From positions 1 through 64,000 of the forward strand of contig NZ_WUWM01000023.1 in assembly GCF_009846885.1 (NCBI RefSeq): 64,000 nucleotides of DNA. The letters are read 5' to 3'. Shown here in pieces: positions 8,633 to 19,598 of the stretch (the stretch's first letter is position 1; every line of letters begins with the position of its first letter). Origin of the DNA: Paenibacillus puerhi. Its GTDB lineage: Bacteria; Bacillota; Bacilli; Paenibacillales; NBRC-103111. The position numbers and the translations under genes are program-made. The notes under the pieces are model-generated. The model had not been told where the DNA came from. It saw only the letters and a program-made list of their open reading frames with translations, and did not search any database.

Positions 8633-11600
8633 TTAGCCTGCCTCCATCACGGCATCGTCCTCTTCCAGTCGTACGGACACAAGCTTGGATACGCCGCCTT
8701 CCTCCATCGTCACGCCATAGAGCACATCGGCCTCTTCCATCGTTCCTTTGCGGTGAGTAACGACGATGAACTGGGTTTGCTCCGAGAACTCGCGCAAATA
8801 TTCGGCAAAGCGCGTCACATTGGCTTCATCCAGCGCCGCCTCGACTTCATCGAGCACACAGAAGGGAACCGGTTTAACCCGGATAATGGAGAACAACAGC
8901 GCGATAGCAGTAAGCGCCCGCTCTCCTCCGGAGAGCAGCTGCAGATTTTGCAGCTTCTTGCCCGGCGGCTGTGCGACGATCTCGATGCCCGTATCGAGCA
9001 AATTATCGGGCTCGGAGAGGATGAGATCCGCCCGCCCGCCGCCAAACAGCTTGGCGAACACGATTACGAAATGAGAGCGAATCGCATCGAACGTCGTACG
9101 GAATCGCTTGGCCATCTCCTCATCCATCTCGCGAATGACGCCGTACAGCGCTGTCTTGGCTTCCACCAAATCATTCTTCTGCTCCGACAAGAAGGTAAAG
9201 CGCTCGTTCACGCGCTGGTACTCTTCGATGGCGCCCAGGTTAACCTCGCCGAGAATAGCGATTTCGCGCTTGAGGTCCCGCACCAGATTTTGAGTGCCGA
9301 GCACGTCCTCCGGCACCGGATAACGTTCCTTAGCGCGCTCGTAGCTAAGCTCGTAATCATCCAGCAGCTTCTTCAGCAAATTCTCCAGCTCCACGTCAAG
9401 CCGGTTCACCTTCACTTCCGTCTGCCTGAGCTGCTCTTCAATGCTGCGAAGCTGATTGCGCTGCTCGCGGGTTTTGTTCTCCTCCGCCTCTATCCTTGCA
9501 TTCCAGCTTGCCCGCTCGGCCCGGTTCAGCTCCAGTTCCTCGGCTGCCTGCTGCTTCTTCAGCTTCAGGTCGTTCAGTTGCTCGATCTGGCGTATCGTCT
9601 CCTGATCATGATGCTCCATATCGTACTCCAGCTGGCGCAGGGACTCCCTGCATGTCTCCAGCTCTCCCGAAATCACATTCAGCTCGGCGACAACCCGGCG
9701 CTCCATCTCCTGCAGCGCTTGCTTGGCCTGCGACTGCGACGCGACCTGTACTTTAAGATCCGTCATCTGCGACTGCAGCTCCTCCTTGGCCGATTCGCTC
9801 GCCTTGCGGCGAATTTCGGCCTCGCGGATCGCCTGCTGCAAAGCCGCTTCTTCCTCCCGAAGCCGCTCCATCGCCGCCAGCGCCGCCTCCCGGCGACGCT
9901 GCAGGTCGCTGCGCTCCGCGCTCATCGACTCGTCATCGGCGCCATGAAGCGCAAGCTGCTCCGCCACCTGCCTGGACTCGCCCGCAAGCGGCTCCAGAGA
10001 GGCTCGGATCTGCTGCTCCTCGATCCGGCGCGCCTCCCCCAGCTCCCGCAGTTCGTCGAGCTGCTTGCCCGCGTCGCCGATCTCGCGCCGCATCGCATCG
10101 GCCTTAGCCTTATAGCTAGCCAGCTGTTCTTGAGATACGACGATTTCCTTATCCATCTCCTCGATCTGCCGCTGCCGGCTGAGCAAGCTCGTCGCCTTCC
10201 TCTGCTGGCTGCCGCCCGTCATCGAGCCCCCAGGGTTCACGACATCCCCTTCCAGCGTGACGACCCGGTACCGGTATTGAACGCGGGCTGCTATCTTGTT
10301 CGCCAGCTCCAGCGATTGGGCGATGATGACGTTGCCGAGGAGACTGCCGATGATCTGCCGGTATCGATCCTCGAACTGGACCAAATCGACCGCAATCCCG
10401 ACGAACCCCTCCATGCTCTCGATACCCCGCTGTTCGCTTTCGGGGATCGAGCGTGCGCGGATGACGTCCAGCGGAAGAAAGGTCGCCCGGCCTAATTGAC
10501 GACGCTTCAGGAAGCCGATCGCTTCTCGCCCGTGGGCCTCGCTTTGGACCACCACATGCTGAAGCGCACCGCCAAGCGCCGTTTCCATCGCCGTTTCCAC
10601 ATGGGCAGGCACCTTCACCAGCTCCGCGACCGCCCCGTGAATGCCTCGGAGATCCGCACGGTCCTTCGCCTTCAGTACTTCCTTAACCCCATGCATAAAG
10701 CCATCATAATCGCTGGCCATCTCATTCATCGTATCGCGCCGCGAGACCAGCGCCTCTATCTTCTGCTCCCACTTGCGCACAGCCGCCTGGGCCTCTTCCG
10801 AGAGCGCCTGCTTCTCCCGTACGCCTTGACTAAGCTCCAGATACCGGTTGCGCGCCTCTTGAATGCCCGCCAATGCCTTGTCCAGTCTCTTCTCCAGCGC
10901 GGACTTGCGGGCCGCGATGCTCTCCTGCTGATCGAGCCACTTACGGTTTTCGTCGCCCAGCCGATCCAGTCTCCGGCCAAGCGCCTCAAGCTGCTGCTCG
11001 GTATACCGGGCTTCGTTGCGAGCATTAGCCGTCTGGTTCAACACCTCGAGCAGCTCGCCCTTCAGCCGGTCCTCCTCCGCGCTGCTGATGCCGCCGGACA
11101 CCCCGAGCAGACGGTCTTCCTCCGCCTTCAACTGCTGCTGAACTCCGGCCAGCTGATCGGCAACCACGCGCAGCTTCTCGCGAGCTTCACCGAGCTCAGC
11201 CTCCTTCTCCGCCATTCGGCCTTCCAGCTGCCGGGAATTGATCTGCAGTTGAGCGCGATTGGCGGAGTAATTTTTTTTCCGCTCCTTAAGCACCTCTCCC
11301 TGCCCTTCGCATTTCTCGAAGTCTTCGCTGATCTGCAGCAGCTTGCCCTGAAGCTCCTCGATCGCTTCCTCCTTACGGCGAAGCTCCCACCGATCCGTCT
11401 CCAGCTGCGCATCATGCGCGCTGACGAAGCCCGACAGCTCGAGCTGCGATTCCTTGAGCTTGTCCAGACGTTTGTTCGTCTCCTCCCAGGTCTGGTAGAT
11501 CTGCTCGATCTGATACACATACATGGCGATCTCGCTGGACTTGAGCTCCTCCTTCAATTCCTTGAAGCGGATCGCTTTCTCGGACTGGGTGCGCAGCGGG

Positions 11601-12208
11601 TCCAGCTGATCCTCCAGCTCCGACACGAGATCGTGAATCCGCAGCAGATTCTGCTCGGTCTCCTGCAGCTTTTTTTCCGTTTCTTTCTTGCGCGATTTAT
11701 ATTTGACGATCCCCGAAGCTTCCTCGAAAATGCCCCGGCGCTCCTCTGATTTCGTGCTCAAAATCTCTTCGATCCGGCCTTGCCCGATAATCGAGTACGC
11801 TTCCTTCCCGATTCCGGTATCCATGAACAGCTCCGTGATATCCTTCAGACGGCAGGACTGCTTATTTATCAGATATTCGCTCTCGCCGCTGCGATGTACT
11901 CGCCTGGTGACGGTGACTTCCTGATAATCCAGAGGCAGAGACTGGCTGGCGTTGTCCAAAGTCAAGGATACTTCCCCGTAGTTCACGGCTTTGCGGGCAT
12001 CGCTTCCTGCAAAAATAACGTCCTGCATATTGCCCCCGCGCAAGCTCCTTGCACTTTGTTCCCCGAGCACCCAGCGGATCCCGTCGGAGATGTTGCTTTT
12101 ACCGCTGCCGTTCGGACCTACAACTGCCGTGATGCCCTGGACGAATTCCAGCTCCGTGCGGTCCGCAAACGACTTGAAACCCGACAGCTCAATACGCTTC
12201 AAAAACAA
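8633..12208 (-). CDS. smc: Chromosome partition protein SMC
   Basis: SMC is the ATPase of the bacterial condensin that compacts and resolves chromosomes together with ScpAB. The 1191 residues have the N-terminal Walker [10 protein letters not shown] at 31-39. Long heptad-rich coiled coils flank a hinge at roughly 510-670. The C-terminal head carries [17 protein letters not shown] and the Walker [15 protein letters not shown]. Length and layout are typical. It lies downstream of rnc, with a terminator-like hairpin between them. The long opposite-strand frames within it reflect codon bias only. Confidence 0.98.
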   Translation of the reverse strand: MFLKRIELSGFKSFADRTELEFVQGITAVVGPNGSGKSNISDGIRWVLGEQSARSLRGGNMQDVIFAGSDARKAVNYGEVSLTLDNASQSLPLDYQEVTVTRRVHRSGESEYLINKQSCRLKDITELFMDTGIGKEAYSIIGQGRIEEILSTKSEERRGIFEEASGIVKYKSRKKETEKKLQETEQNLLRIHDLVSELEDQLDPLRTQSEKAIRFKELKEELKSSEIAMYVYQIEQIYQTWEETNKRLDKLKESQLELSGFVSAHDAQLETDRWELRRKEEAIEELQGKLLQISEDFEKCEGQGEVLKERKKNYSANRAQLQINSRQLEGRMAEKEAELGEAREKLRVVADQLAGVQQQLKAEEDRLLGVSGGISSAEEDRLKGELLEVLNQTANARNEARYTEQQLEALGRRLDRLGDENRKWLDQQESIAARKSALEKRLDKALAGIQEARNRYLELSQGVREKQALSEEAQAAVRKWEQKIEALVSRRDTMNEMASDYDGFMHGVKEVLKAKDRADLRGIHGAVAELVKVPAHVETAMETALGGALQHVVVQSEAHGREAIGFLKRRQLGRATFLPLDVIRARSIPESEQRGIESMEGFVGIAVDLVQFEDRYRQIIGSLLGNVIIAQSLELANKIAARVQYRYRVVTLEGDVVNPGGSMTGGSQQRKATSLLSRQRQIEEMDKEIVVSQEQLASYKAKADAMRREIGDAGKQLDELRELGEARRIEEQQIRASLEPLAGESRQVAEQLALHGADDESMSAERSDLQRRREAALAAMERLREEEAALQQAIREAEIRRKASESAKEELQSQMTDLKVQVASQSQAKQALQEMERRVVAELNVISGELETCRESLRQLEYDMEHHDQETIRQIEQLNDLKLKKQQAAEELELNRAERASWNARIEAEENKTREQRNQLRSIEEQLRQTEVKVNRLDVELENLLKKLLDDYELSYERAKERYPVPEDVLGTQNLVRDLKREIAILGEVNLGAIEEYQRVNERFTFLSEQKNDLVEAKTALYGVIREMDEEMAKRFRTTFDAIRSHFVIVFAKLFGGGRADLILSEPDNLLDTGIEIVAQPPGKKLQNLQLLSGGERALTAIALLFSIIRVKPVPFCVLDEVEAALDEANVTRFAEYLREFSEQTQFIVVTHRKGTMEEADVLYGVTMEEGGVSKLVSVRLEEDDAVMEAG

Positions 12209-12282
12209 GTTGACTCACCTCTTAGCGCTATTGTATCATATCCGCCGCCCCGCGTAGAGCGTGCTTTTGTCTTCCGCTCAGC

Positions 12283-12313
12283 GCAAAAAGAAGCGGCGAC
12301 CGATGGCCGCCGC
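12283..12313 (-). terminator. Terminator between rnc and smc
   Basis: A 9-bp stem (12293-12301 with 12305-12313, one G-T pair) and a 3-base loop are followed on the minus strand by TTCTTTTTGCG. It separates rnc from smc. Confidence 0.78.
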
Positions 12314-12327
12314 CTGCTTCTCTTCCG

Positions 12328-13032
12328 CTATGATTTGGGCGCCCGAACCTTTAACGTATCCAGGGCGCCGGCGGCGGCATGCTGCTCCGCCTCTTTTTTG
12401 GAACGCCCCGTACCTTGCCCGAGTCGCTGATCGAACAAAAATACCTCCGCGATAAATTCGCGCTCGTGCGCGGGTCCACGCTCGTCGACAATCTTGTATT
12501 CGAGCGGCCCCATATTGTGCTGCTGGGTAAACTCCTGCAGGAGGGTCTTAAAATCCGCCGTCAGCAAGCGTCCCTGCTCAGGCAGCCGCGGAAACATGTG
12601 GGCGCTCAGAAAATCCCGCACGACCTCAAGGCCCTGGTCCAGATACAGAGCGCCAATGAACGACTCGAACACATCGGCCAGCAGCGCTGGCCGCGTTCGA
12701 CCTCCGGTTAGCTCCTCGCCTTTGCCTAGCAGCACATACAAGCCGAATTCGAGCTGCTCGGCAAAACCGACAAGCGACGGCTCGCAGACGATCGAGGCAC
12801 GCAGCTTGGTAAGCTCCCCTTCTGAGCGATCCGGGTATTTATTATACAAAAATTCGGATACCGTAAGCTCAAGCACCGCATCCCCTAGAAATTCAAGTCG
12901 TTCGTTATCCCTGTGATGCCCCATCCGATGCTCGTTCACATAGGAGGAGTGAGTAAATGCTTGCTTGAGCAGCTCGGGATTGCGGAACGGGATGGACAAG
13001 TCGGTCTGCAATTGCTTTAAATTCCGATGCAT
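12328..13032 (-). CDS. rnc: Ribonuclease III
   Basis: RNase III cleaves double-stranded RNA in rRNA and mRNA processing. From ATG 13032 ([12 protein letters not shown], with AAGGTGAT upstream) it has 234 residues. A GTG three codons earlier overlaps that ribosome binding site. The endonuclease signature [14 protein letters not shown] and the second acidic site [15 protein letters not shown] are present, then a C-terminal dsRNA-binding domain ending [16 protein letters not shown]. All catalytic acidic positions appear intact. Confidence 0.97.
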   Translation of the reverse strand: MHRNLKQLQTDLSIPFRNPELLKQAFTHSSYVNEHRMGHHRDNERLEFLGDAVLELTVSEFLYNKYPDRSEGELTKLRASIVCEPSLVGFAEQLEFGLYVLLGKGEELTGGRTRPALLADVFESFIGALYLDQGLEVVRDFLSAHMFPRLPEQGRLLTADFKTLLQEFTQQHNMGPLEYKIVDERGPAHEREFIAEVFLFDQRLGQGTGRSKKEAEQHAAAGALDTLKVRAPKS

Positions 13033-13129
13033 GGCGATCACCTTCGTGTCAGCTGATGGTTCCAGGGGGCTTCTCCACCCCCCGAAACATTGTGGTTAGT
13101 ATAAGGCAGCCTTCATTAACTTATGCTTT

Positions 13130-14368
13130 TTATGCTTCGTATTTCTTCATAATTACGGTGGCATTATGTCCGCCGAACCCAAATGAGTTGGACATGACGA
13201 TGTTAAGATCCGCCTCGCGCGGCGTATTCGGCACATAATCCAGATCGCATTCCGGATCCTGATTATCGAGGTTGATCGTCGGAGGAATAACGCCATGCTT
13301 CAGCGCTAGCGCACAGATCAGCGCTTCAACCCCGCCGGCAGCGCCGAGCAGATGGCCCGTCATGGACTTCGTCGAGCTGACCGCGAGCTTGTAAGCGTGT
13401 TCCCCGAAAGCCTGCTTAATAGCCGTCGTCTCCGACTTGTCGCCCACCGGAGTTGACGTGCCGTGGGCATTGATATAATCAATCGCCTCGAACGGTATAC
13501 CGGCGTCCTTGACCGCCTTCACCATACAGCGGGCTGCGCCGTCCGGATCCGGATCGGTCATATGATGGGCATCCCCGCTCATCCCGTATCCGATGACTTC
13601 GCCATAGATGCGCGCACCGCGCTTCTGGGCATGCTCCAGCGACTCCAGAATCAGAATACCGGCGCCCTCTCCCATCACGAAGCCGTCGCGTCCGGTATCG
13701 AACGGTCGGCTTGCCTTCTCCGGCTCGTCATTGCGAGTCGACATGGCGCGTAGCGCGCAGAAGCCGGCAACGCCGGTCGGGCTGATCGTTGCTTCCGCAC
13801 CGCCGCAGATCATAACATCCGCGTCGCCCCTCAGGATCGTTTTGAACGCATCGCCGATGGAATGAGTGCCTGTAGCACAGGCCGTGACAGCCGTGCTGTT
13901 CGGACCCTTGGCTCCGGTAATCATCGAGATTTGACCGGCTCCCATGTTGGCGATCATCATCGGGATGAAGAACGGACTTACGCGCTTCGGCCCTTTCTCC
14001 AGCAATATTTTATGCTGCTCTTCCCAGGTCGACAAACCGCCGATGCCGGAGCCTACATAGACGCCGACACGCTCGGGGTCCGTCTGCTCGCGGATATCCA
14101 AAGCGGCATCCTTCAGAGCGTTCATCGTTGCCGCAACGGCAAACTGAACGAAGCGGTCCATCCGGCGCGCTTCCTTCTTGTCTACATAGTTCTCAACCAC
14201 AAAATCTTTAATCTCTGCAGCGATCCGCGTCGGATATTCGCTCACATCGAACGATTCAATGTTGCTGACTCCTGACTTGCCTGCAAGCAAGTTCGACCAG
14301 AACGTTTCCACATCTTGGCCGATGGCGGACATCACGCCAAGACCGGTAATCACGACTCTCTGCTTCAC
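13130..14368 (-). CDS. fabF: Beta-ketoacyl-ACP synthase II (FabF)
   Basis: FabF condenses acyl-ACP with malonyl-ACP in fatty acid elongation. The 412 residues contain the nucleophile in [14 protein letters not shown] (Cys164) and the two histidine motifs [12 protein letters not shown] and [13 protein letters not shown]. It follows acpP in the same transcription unit, separated by a 183-base gap that holds a strong hairpin. Confidence 0.98.
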   Translation of the reverse strand: MKQRVVITGLGVMSAIGQDVETFWSNLLAGKSGVSNIESFDVSEYPTRIAAEIKDFVVENYVDKKEARRMDRFVQFAVAATMNALKDAALDIREQTDPERVGVYVGSGIGGLSTWEEQHKILLEKGPKRVSPFFIPMMIANMGAGQISMITGAKGPNSTAVTACATGTHSIGDAFKTILRGDADVMICGGAEATISPTGVAGFCALRAMSTRNDEPEKASRPFDTGRDGFVMGEGAGILILESLEHAQKRGARIYGEVIGYGMSGDAHHMTDPDPDGAARCMVKAVKDAGIPFEAIDYINAHGTSTPVGDKSETTAIKQAFGEHAYKLAVSSTKSMTGHLLGAAGGVEALICALALKHGVIPPTINLDNQDPECDLDYVPNTPREADLNIVMSNSFGFGGHNATVIMKKYEA

Positions 14369-14510
14369 TCGATACCCACCTCTATGAATACGGCTTAGCG
14401 GCGGCCGGTCCTAAGCCCAAAGCAGCCGCTGTCGCCAGAATATACTACTTCATGTCATGCAACGATCCATCTGAAGGCCGCCAAGGCCCTTAAATGGACT
14501 GGATATGGAG

Positions 14511-14546
14511 ATAAGTCCCGTCACTGAACAGCATAACGGGACTTAT
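14511..14546 (-). other. Strong 11-bp hairpin between acpP and fabF
   Basis: ATAAGTCCCGT (14511-14521) and its exact complement (14536-14546) enclose a 14-base loop. No U-tract follows on the minus strand. It is more likely an RNA processing or stability element, letting acpP be made in excess of fabF, than a full terminator. Confidence 0.6.
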
Positions 14547-14551
14547 ACGTC

Positions 14552-14785
14552 TTACGTATGAGATTTTATGTACTCAACTACTTGACCTACAGTAGCGATT
14601 TTCTCTGCGTCTTCATCAGAGATTTCCATATCAAACTCATCTTCCAATTCCATAACCAATTCCACAACATCGAGAGAATCGGCACCTAAATCATCTTTAA
14701 ACGATGCTTCCAGGGTCACTTCCGCCTCATCGACGCCAAGACGGTCTACTACGATCCGCTTTACGCGATCTACAACGTCGGACAT
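14552..14785 (-). CDS. acpP: Acyl carrier protein
   Basis: ACP carries growing acyl chains on 4'-phosphopantetheine. From ATG 14785 ([12 protein letters not shown]) it has 77 residues. A GTG three codons upstream overlaps the GGAGGTG binding site and is rejected. The attachment site [18 protein letters not shown] places the modified serine at position 37. It is very acidic, as expected. It lies between fabG and fabF. Confidence 0.98.
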   Translation of the reverse strand: MSDVVDRVKRIVVDRLGVDEAEVTLEASFKDDLGADSLDVVELVMELEDEFDMEISDEDAEKIATVGQVVEYIKSHT

Positions 14786-14900
14786 CCGGTTCACCTCCTC
14801 TTTGGTATTATACTGAACTTATGGACAAATTGCCATAGCTAGTGTGCCAGGCGGGCAAAAATGTATCAGCGCGTCCGCAGCGGGCTGCGAACGAGCTTCC

Positions 14901-14933
14901 ACGCGGGGCCTTGCGCCCAAGAGACCCCCGCGT
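14901..14933. other. GC-rich hairpin between fabG and acpP
   Basis: ACGCGGGG (14901-14908) pairs with CCCCGCGT (14926-14933) over a 17-base loop, in the 168-base gap between fabG and acpP. A TATAAT box for acpP lies at about 14807-14812 on the minus strand, but without a convincing -35. Confidence 0.4.
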
Positions 14934-14953
14934 AATTTGCCCGGAAGGACCTG

Positions 14954-15694
14954 CTACATATACATGCCGCCGTCAATATGAATCGTCTGGCCGGTCATAT
15001 AGCCGGCATCCTCGGATACGAGGAAGCGGACGGCCTTCGCAATATCTTCGGGCTGTCCAAGGCGGGCAAGCGGGATTTGCTTAAGCAGCCCGTCGCGCAA
15101 TTCCTCCGACAGCTTGTCGGTCATATCCGTCTCGATGAAGCCCGGGGCTACGCAATTCACGTTGATGCCGCGCGAAGCCAGCTCCTTGGCCGCCGCCTTG
15201 GTCATGCCGATCACGCCAGCTTTGGCCGCCACGTAGTTGGCCTGCCCGGGATTCCCCAGCGCGCCTACCACAGACGAGATGTTGACGATGCGGCCCGAGC
15301 GCTGCTTCATCATCGGCCGGGTCGCTGCTTTCACGCAGTTGAACACGCCCTTCAGGTTCGTCTCGATCACTTGATCGAACTCCTCTTCCTTCATGCGCAT
15401 GATCAGATTATCCCGCGTAATCCCGGCGTTGTTGACCAGGATATCGATCCTGCCGAATGCCTCGAGCACCTGCTTGAACATATCCTCGACTTCCTGAACC
15501 GAGCCCACGTTGGCCCGAATCTTGAAGGATCGGCGTCCCAGCGCTTCAATCAGTCCCACGGTCTCCGCTGCGGCAGACTCGCTGCCGGCATAGTTGACGA
15601 CTACGTCGGCTCCCGCCTCCGCAAGCGTAACCGCGATGGCCCGGCCGATGCCGCGCGATGCGCCCGTTACGAGCGCCACTTTCCCTGTAAGCAT
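14954..15694 (-). CDS. fabG: 3-oxoacyl-ACP reductase FabG
   Basis: FabG performs the NADPH-dependent first reduction of each elongation cycle. The chosen ATG 15694 follows GGGAGGGAAATGAA and gives 246 residues; an upstream ATG would add 11 unusual residues. The Rossmann motif TGASRGIG (10-17), NNAG (88-91) and the catalytic Ser141, Tyr154 and Lys158 of the short-chain dehydrogenase family are all visible. Confidence 0.98.
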   Translation of the reverse strand: MLTGKVALVTGASRGIGRAIAVTLAEAGADVVVNYAGSESAAAETVGLIEALGRRSFKIRANVGSVQEVEDMFKQVLEAFGRIDILVNNAGITRDNLIMRMKEEEFDQVIETNLKGVFNCVKAATRPMMKQRSGRIVNISSVVGALGNPGQANYVAAKAGVIGMTKAAAKELASRGINVNCVAPGFIETDMTDKLSEELRDGLLKQIPLARLGQPEDIAKAVRFLVSEDAGYMTGQTIHIDGGMYM

Positions 15695-15759
15695 TTCATT
15701 TCCCTCCCGAGGCGGAAAGTCTGACAAGAGGTTCTCCCCTGAAGACTCTCACGTGTGAG

Positions 15760-16704
15760 TTACTGCGCCGTGGCAAGCTGGAACTGCTCGAGCGCTTCCA
15801 GACTATTGATCGAATGCACCTTCACGCTGCGGTCGATCTTTTTGATCAAGCCGGCCAGCACGCTGCCGCTCCCGAACTCAATAAACGTGTCTACACCTTC
15901 GGCGATCAGGTAGGCTATGCTATCCTCCCACAGTACCGAGGAATGCACCTGATCGACCAGCAGGCGACGAATCTCGTCAGGCTCCTGCACAGGTTTGGCG
16001 TTAGCATTGGCGATAACCGGCACGGACGCGCGATTCATCTCCACTTGCTGCAGAACGGCTGCGAGCCGCTCCGAGGCCGGACGCATCAGCGAGGAGTGGA
16101 ACGGCCCGCTGACTTCAAGAGGAATGACGCGCTTGGCGCCGGCCGCTTCTTTCCCCTGCTCGACGATAGCTTGTACCCCTTCGACGCTGCCGGAGACGAC
16201 AATTTGACCCGGACAATTCAGGTTCGCCAGCTCGACCGGGGTTCCGCCTGCGCTGATGCGAGAGCAAAGCGCCTGAAGCGGTTCGCGATCCGCACCGAGG
16301 ACAGCTGCCATAGCTCCCTGACCGCTCGGTACAGCCGATTCCATAAACTCGCCCCGAGCCCGGACGGTGCGTACGGCGTCGCCGAAGCTGAGTACTCCCG
16401 CCGCCACCAAGGCGCTGTATTCGCCCAGGCTGTGTCCGGCGACATAGTCGGGCTGCAGCGCATATTTAGCCTGGAACCGCTCGAGATAAGCAATGCTCGT
16501 CGTCAGCAGCGCCGGCTGCGTGTTCGCAGTTGCCTTCAAGTCCGCTTCCGGCCCTTCCAAAATAATGCGGCTGATCGGAAAGCCGAGCGCTTCATCCGCC
16601 TCGTCATACCGTCGCTTGGCCGCAGCGTCCGACTCGATTAAATCTTTCCCCATGCCCACGGCCTGAGCGCCTTGACCGGGAAATACGAATGCCACTTTAC
16701 CCAT
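15760..16704 (-). CDS. fabD: Malonyl-CoA:ACP transacylase FabD
   Basis: FabD loads malonate onto ACP. From ATG 16704 (MGKVAFVFPGQG, with AGGAGG nine bases upstream) it has 314 residues; a TTG three codons earlier is less likely. The catalytic serine is in GHSLGEY (Ser92), and the family motif FPGQGAQ is at 8-14. It lies between fabH and fabG. Confidence 0.97.
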   Translation of the reverse strand: MGKVAFVFPGQGAQAVGMGKDLIESDAAAKRRYDEADEALGFPISRIILEGPEADLKATANTQPALLTTSIAYLERFQAKYALQPDYVAGHSLGEYSALVAAGVLSFGDAVRTVRARGEFMESAVPSGQGAMAAVLGADREPLQALCSRISAGGTPVELANLNCPGQIVVSGSVEGVQAIVEQGKEAAGAKRVIPLEVSGPFHSSLMRPASERLAAVLQQVEMNRASVPVIANANAKPVQEPDEIRRLLVDQVHSSVLWEDSIAYLIAEGVDTFIEFGSGSVLAGLIKKIDRSVKVHSINSLEALEQFQLATAQ

Positions 16705-16735
16705 AACCGTCAACCTCCTGCCAGTTCTCTCTCTC

Positions 16736-17722
16736 TTACCAAACCAATACGGAGGCTCCCCAGGTCAATCCTCCGCCGAAACCGACGAGCACCACGGAGT
16801 CGCCGTCCTTGACCCGGCCTTGCTCCACAGCCTCCGCCAGAGCAACCGGGATCGAGGCCGCCGACATATTGCCGTACTTATCTACATTGATCATGCACTT
16901 GTCAGCCGATAGGTCCAGCTTCTGCAGCGACGACTGAATAATGCGGATATTCGCCTGATGCGGAACGAGCAGGTCGATATCGCCCTTCTCCATGCCGGCC
17001 TTACGAAGCGCCTCCTCCGCTGCATTTCCCATGATGCGCACCGCGAATTTGAATACCTCGGAGCCCGCCATATAGATGTAATGCCCTTTGCCCGCGAGCG
17101 TCTCCGGCGTGGCCGGACAGCGCGAGCCGCCAGCAGCGACCTGCAGCAGCGGGCCGCCCGATCCGTCCGCGCCCAGCTCGAACGACTTGAAGCCGCGTCC
17201 TTCTTCTACTTGGCCCAGCACAACCGCTCCCGCGCCGTCTCCGAACAGAATGCATGTATTGCGATCCGTATAGTCCGTAATCTTCGATAAGCATTCCGCG
17301 CCGACCACCAGTACATGCTTGTACATGCCGGTGGCGATAAAGTTGGAGCCGGTCGCAAGACCGTATATAAATCCGGAGCAGGCTGCAGACAGATCGTATG
17401 CTGCCGCTTTCTTCGCTCCCAGCTTGTCCTGCAGGATACAGGAGACCGATGGAAACGCCATATCCGGCGTTATCGTCGCGACGATGATCAGGTCCAGCTC
17501 CTCCGGACTTACGCCTGCCGCCTGAAGTGCGGCGAGCGAAGCCTCATAAGCGAGATCGGAAGTAGCCTGCTCCGCAGAAGCGAGCCGACGTTCCCGGATC
17601 CCCGTCCGAGTGACGATCCATTCGTCATTCGTCTCAACCATTTGTTCCAGTTCCTGATTCGTTAACACACGATCAGGCACATACTTGCCGGTACCGATAA
17701 TGCCTACAGGCAGTAAACTCAT
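16736..17722 (-). CDS. fabH: Beta-ketoacyl-ACP synthase III (FabH)
   Basis: FabH starts fatty acid synthesis from acyl-CoA and malonyl-ACP. Branched-chain primers are usual in this group. From ATG 17722 (site GAGAGG seven bases before) it has 328 residues. The triad is complete: Cys115 in SAACSGFIYGL, the histidine in HQANIRI and the asparagine in DKYGNMSAAS. Only one base separates it from the plsX stop, implying coupling. Confidence 0.97.
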   Translation of the reverse strand: MSLLPVGIIGTGKYVPDRVLTNQELEQMVETNDEWIVTRTGIRERRLASAEQATSDLAYEASLAALQAAGVSPEELDLIIVATITPDMAFPSVSCILQDKLGAKKAAAYDLSAACSGFIYGLATGSNFIATGMYKHVLVVGAECLSKITDYTDRNTCILFGDGAGAVVLGQVEEGRGFKSFELGADGSGGPLLQVAAGGSRCPATPETLAGKGHYIYMAGSEVFKFAVRIMGNAAEEALRKAGMEKGDIDLLVPHQANIRIIQSSLQKLDLSADKCMINVDKYGNMSAASIPVALAEAVEQGRVKDGDSVVLVGFGGGLTWGASVLVW

Positions 17723-17723
17723 A

Positions 17724-18725
17724 TTAGGACCTCTCGCTTCCATTGCTGATTTCTGCGCGTATGCCGCCGATCAAGTCGCTCTGGACGGCAATACGCGCCT
17801 GCCTTACCGCATTCTTTACTGCCAAGGCGCTGGAAGAGCCGTGGCTCTTGAGCACAAGCCCGTCCACCCCAAGAAGCGGTGCTGCGCCATGCTCATTGTA
17901 ATCCATCTTATTGCGGAACTTGCCAAGTCCCTTCTTCACGGTGGCTGCTGCCAGCTTCGTATACCAGGTGCGCGTAAATTCTGCCTTGAGCGCAGAGAAG
18001 ATGACCGAAGCCGCTCCCTCGAGAGACTTCAGCATAATATTCCCGGCGAAGCCGTCGCAGACAATGACGTCGCATGGCTTGCTCAGCACATCGCGCGATT
18101 CCACGTTACCGATGAAACGTACGGGCGCCTGCTCCAGCAGCGGGTATGCCGCCTTCGTCAGTTCATTTCCCTTCATCGCTTCCGTCCCCACGTTCAGAAG
18201 CCCGACCTTGGGCTCCCGGATGCCGTGCACTTTGCTGCGGTAAATGCTGCCCATGATCGCATACTGGACGAGCTGCTCCGGCGTGGCGTCCATGTTTGCG
18301 CCCAGATCCAGCGCCAGCACGCCCTCCCCGTCCATCGACGGCAGCATGGGAGCAAGCGCTGGCCGCTCGATTCCCTTCATCCGCCCGACGACGAGCAGAC
18401 CGGCTGTCATCAGCGCGCCGGTATTGCCTGCCGAGATCATCCCGTCCACCGCACGCTCCTTCAGCATGCGTCCGGCTACGACCATCGAGGCGTCCTTCTT
18501 GCGGCGGACCGCCTTCACCGGCTCATCGTCCGCTTCAATCACCTCCGACGCGTGGACTACCTCCACATTCGCCGGCTTCCGGCCCTGAAACAGCGGTTCG
18601 ATTCGGGCATTGTCGCCCACGAGCACGACGGTCGTATCCGGCCATTCGGCCGCTGCCAGCAGCGCACCCTCCACCGTGGCCTGCGGCGCGTGGTCCCCGC
18701 CCATCGCGTCAATCGCTATCCGCAT
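17724..18725 (-). CDS. plsX: Phosphate acyltransferase PlsX
   Basis: PlsX makes acyl-phosphate from acyl-ACP, the donor for PlsY in phospholipid synthesis. From ATG 18725 (AGGAGG eight bases upstream) the protein has 333 residues and starts MRIAIDAMGGDHAP, the family hallmark. ISAGNTGALMTAG and VCDGFAGNIMLKS are also typical. The start overlaps the fapR 3' end by 17 bases. Confidence 0.97.
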   Translation of the reverse strand: MRIAIDAMGGDHAPQATVEGALLAAAEWPDTTVVLVGDNARIEPLFQGRKPANVEVVHASEVIEADDEPVKAVRRKKDASMVVAGRMLKERAVDGMISAGNTGALMTAGLLVVGRMKGIERPALAPMLPSMDGEGVLALDLGANMDATPEQLVQYAIMGSIYRSKVHGIREPKVGLLNVGTEAMKGNELTKAAYPLLEQAPVRFIGNVESRDVLSKPCDVIVCDGFAGNIMLKSLEGAASVIFSALKAEFTRTWYTKLAAATVKKGLGKFRNKMDYNEHGAAPLLGVDGLVLKSHGSSSALAVKNAVRQARIAVQSDLIGGIRAEISNGSERS

Positions 18726-19317
18726 GCAGGTCTCCTCCTTCGGAGCGTTCTTTGCTCGCATGATAAATAATGAAATTCCCTTGAAACACCATCTCTTCGC
18801 CTACGTAAGTGAAAACCTCCACCTTCGCCTTGCCTTTGGAAATGGAGCGGACATAAGCTTTGGCTATGCACTTCTCCGCAAGCCGGACAGAGCGTACGAA
18901 CCGGATGTCCGCCGCTGCCGTCAGCGCAACCGAATCGTTGATCAGCGCGACGGCAAGCGAGTTGGCCTGAGAGAAAATATGATGGCCGCGCGCGATCTTC
19001 GTCCGGGAGAAGACATGCTCCTCCTTAATCTCAAACATGGAGATGCCGCTCTTATCGAGCTGCAGGTCGATGACGTCTCCGATGACCTCATGCAGAGGCA
19101 GCGAACGGACCTGATCATAGGACTGTTCGGCCATCAGCTTCATCCGCTCGCGAAGCTCGGGGATTCCCAGCTCCAGTCGATCCAGACGAATAGTCTGTAT
19201 ACTGACCTGAAAAAGCTTGGTCAGCTCCTCATCCGTAATGAACGGATTTTCTTCTATCGCTTTGGCCAGCTGCTGCTGGCGCTGCCGTTTGGGAAGGCGT
19301 TCGATCGCGAGCACCAC
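18709..19317 (-). CDS. fapR: Fatty acid and phospholipid regulator FapR
   Basis: FapR represses fatty acid and phospholipid genes and is released by malonyl-CoA. The 202 residues have an N-terminal helix-turn-helix (KRQRQQQLAKAIEENPFITDEELTKLF) and a C-terminal hot-dog fold that binds the ligand. The start is a GTG next to a weak AAAAAGG site. It is the first gene of the long fab block, and a palindrome fitting its operator lies 68 bases upstream, suggesting autoregulation. Confidence 0.95.
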   Translation of the reverse strand: MVLAIERLPKRQRQQQLAKAIEENPFITDEELTKLFQVSIQTIRLDRLELGIPELRERMKLMAEQSYDQVRSLPLHEVIGDVIDLQLDKSGISMFEIKEEHVFSRTKIARGHHIFSQANSLAVALINDSVALTAAADIRFVRSVRLAEKCIAKAYVRSISKGKAKVEVFTYVGEEMVFQGNFIIYHASKERSEGGDLHADSD

Positions 19318-19384
19318 CTTTTACCGTTTCAAACTGCTTCTGTCCAGATCCTTATGTAGCCAATCTATGAACTGACACTATATC

Positions 19385-19401
19385 TTATGACCAAGTCATA
19401 A
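19385..19401. promoter_or_regulatory. Candidate FapR operator
   Basis: TTATGAC-CAA-GTCATAA is a perfect palindrome with 7-bp arms. Its 17-bp length and TTA...TAA ends match known FapR sites in Bacillus and Staphylococcus, although the inner bases differ. It lies between a possible -35 and a TATAGT -10 for fapR on the minus strand. Confidence 0.55.
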
Positions 19402-19532
19402 CGAAAAGTATACTGGATTCTGAAGCAAAAGGGAAGCGGAAAGCGGGGAAAACCGAGTCGCTCCGCTAGCACTTTCTGCGAAGATAGGTATAGAACCCGG
19501 ACTAAACCCCGTCATTAATAAAGATGATATGA

Positions 19533-19578
19533 CAAAAAAGACAAAAAAATAGCACTCAAGCCGAAGGGCGAGCACTAT
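19533..19578 (-). terminator. Terminator after rpmF
   Basis: A stem of about 9 bp with two G-T pairs (ATAGTGCTC and GAGTGCTAT) is followed on the minus strand by TTTTTTTGTCTTTTTTG. Confidence 0.85.
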
Positions 19579-19598
19579 CTCTTTGACCTTGTATGAAA

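Noticed and set aside
8573-11749. Open frames of 640 and 417 codons on the plus strand opposite smc
   Set aside because: They lie fully inside smc on the other strand, have skewed Leu/Arg/Gln-rich composition, resemble no family and follow from GC-rich codon use of smc.
17685-18770. A 361-codon plus-strand frame opposite plsX
   Set aside because: PlsX is unambiguous on the minus strand; the plus-strand product has no recognisable domain.
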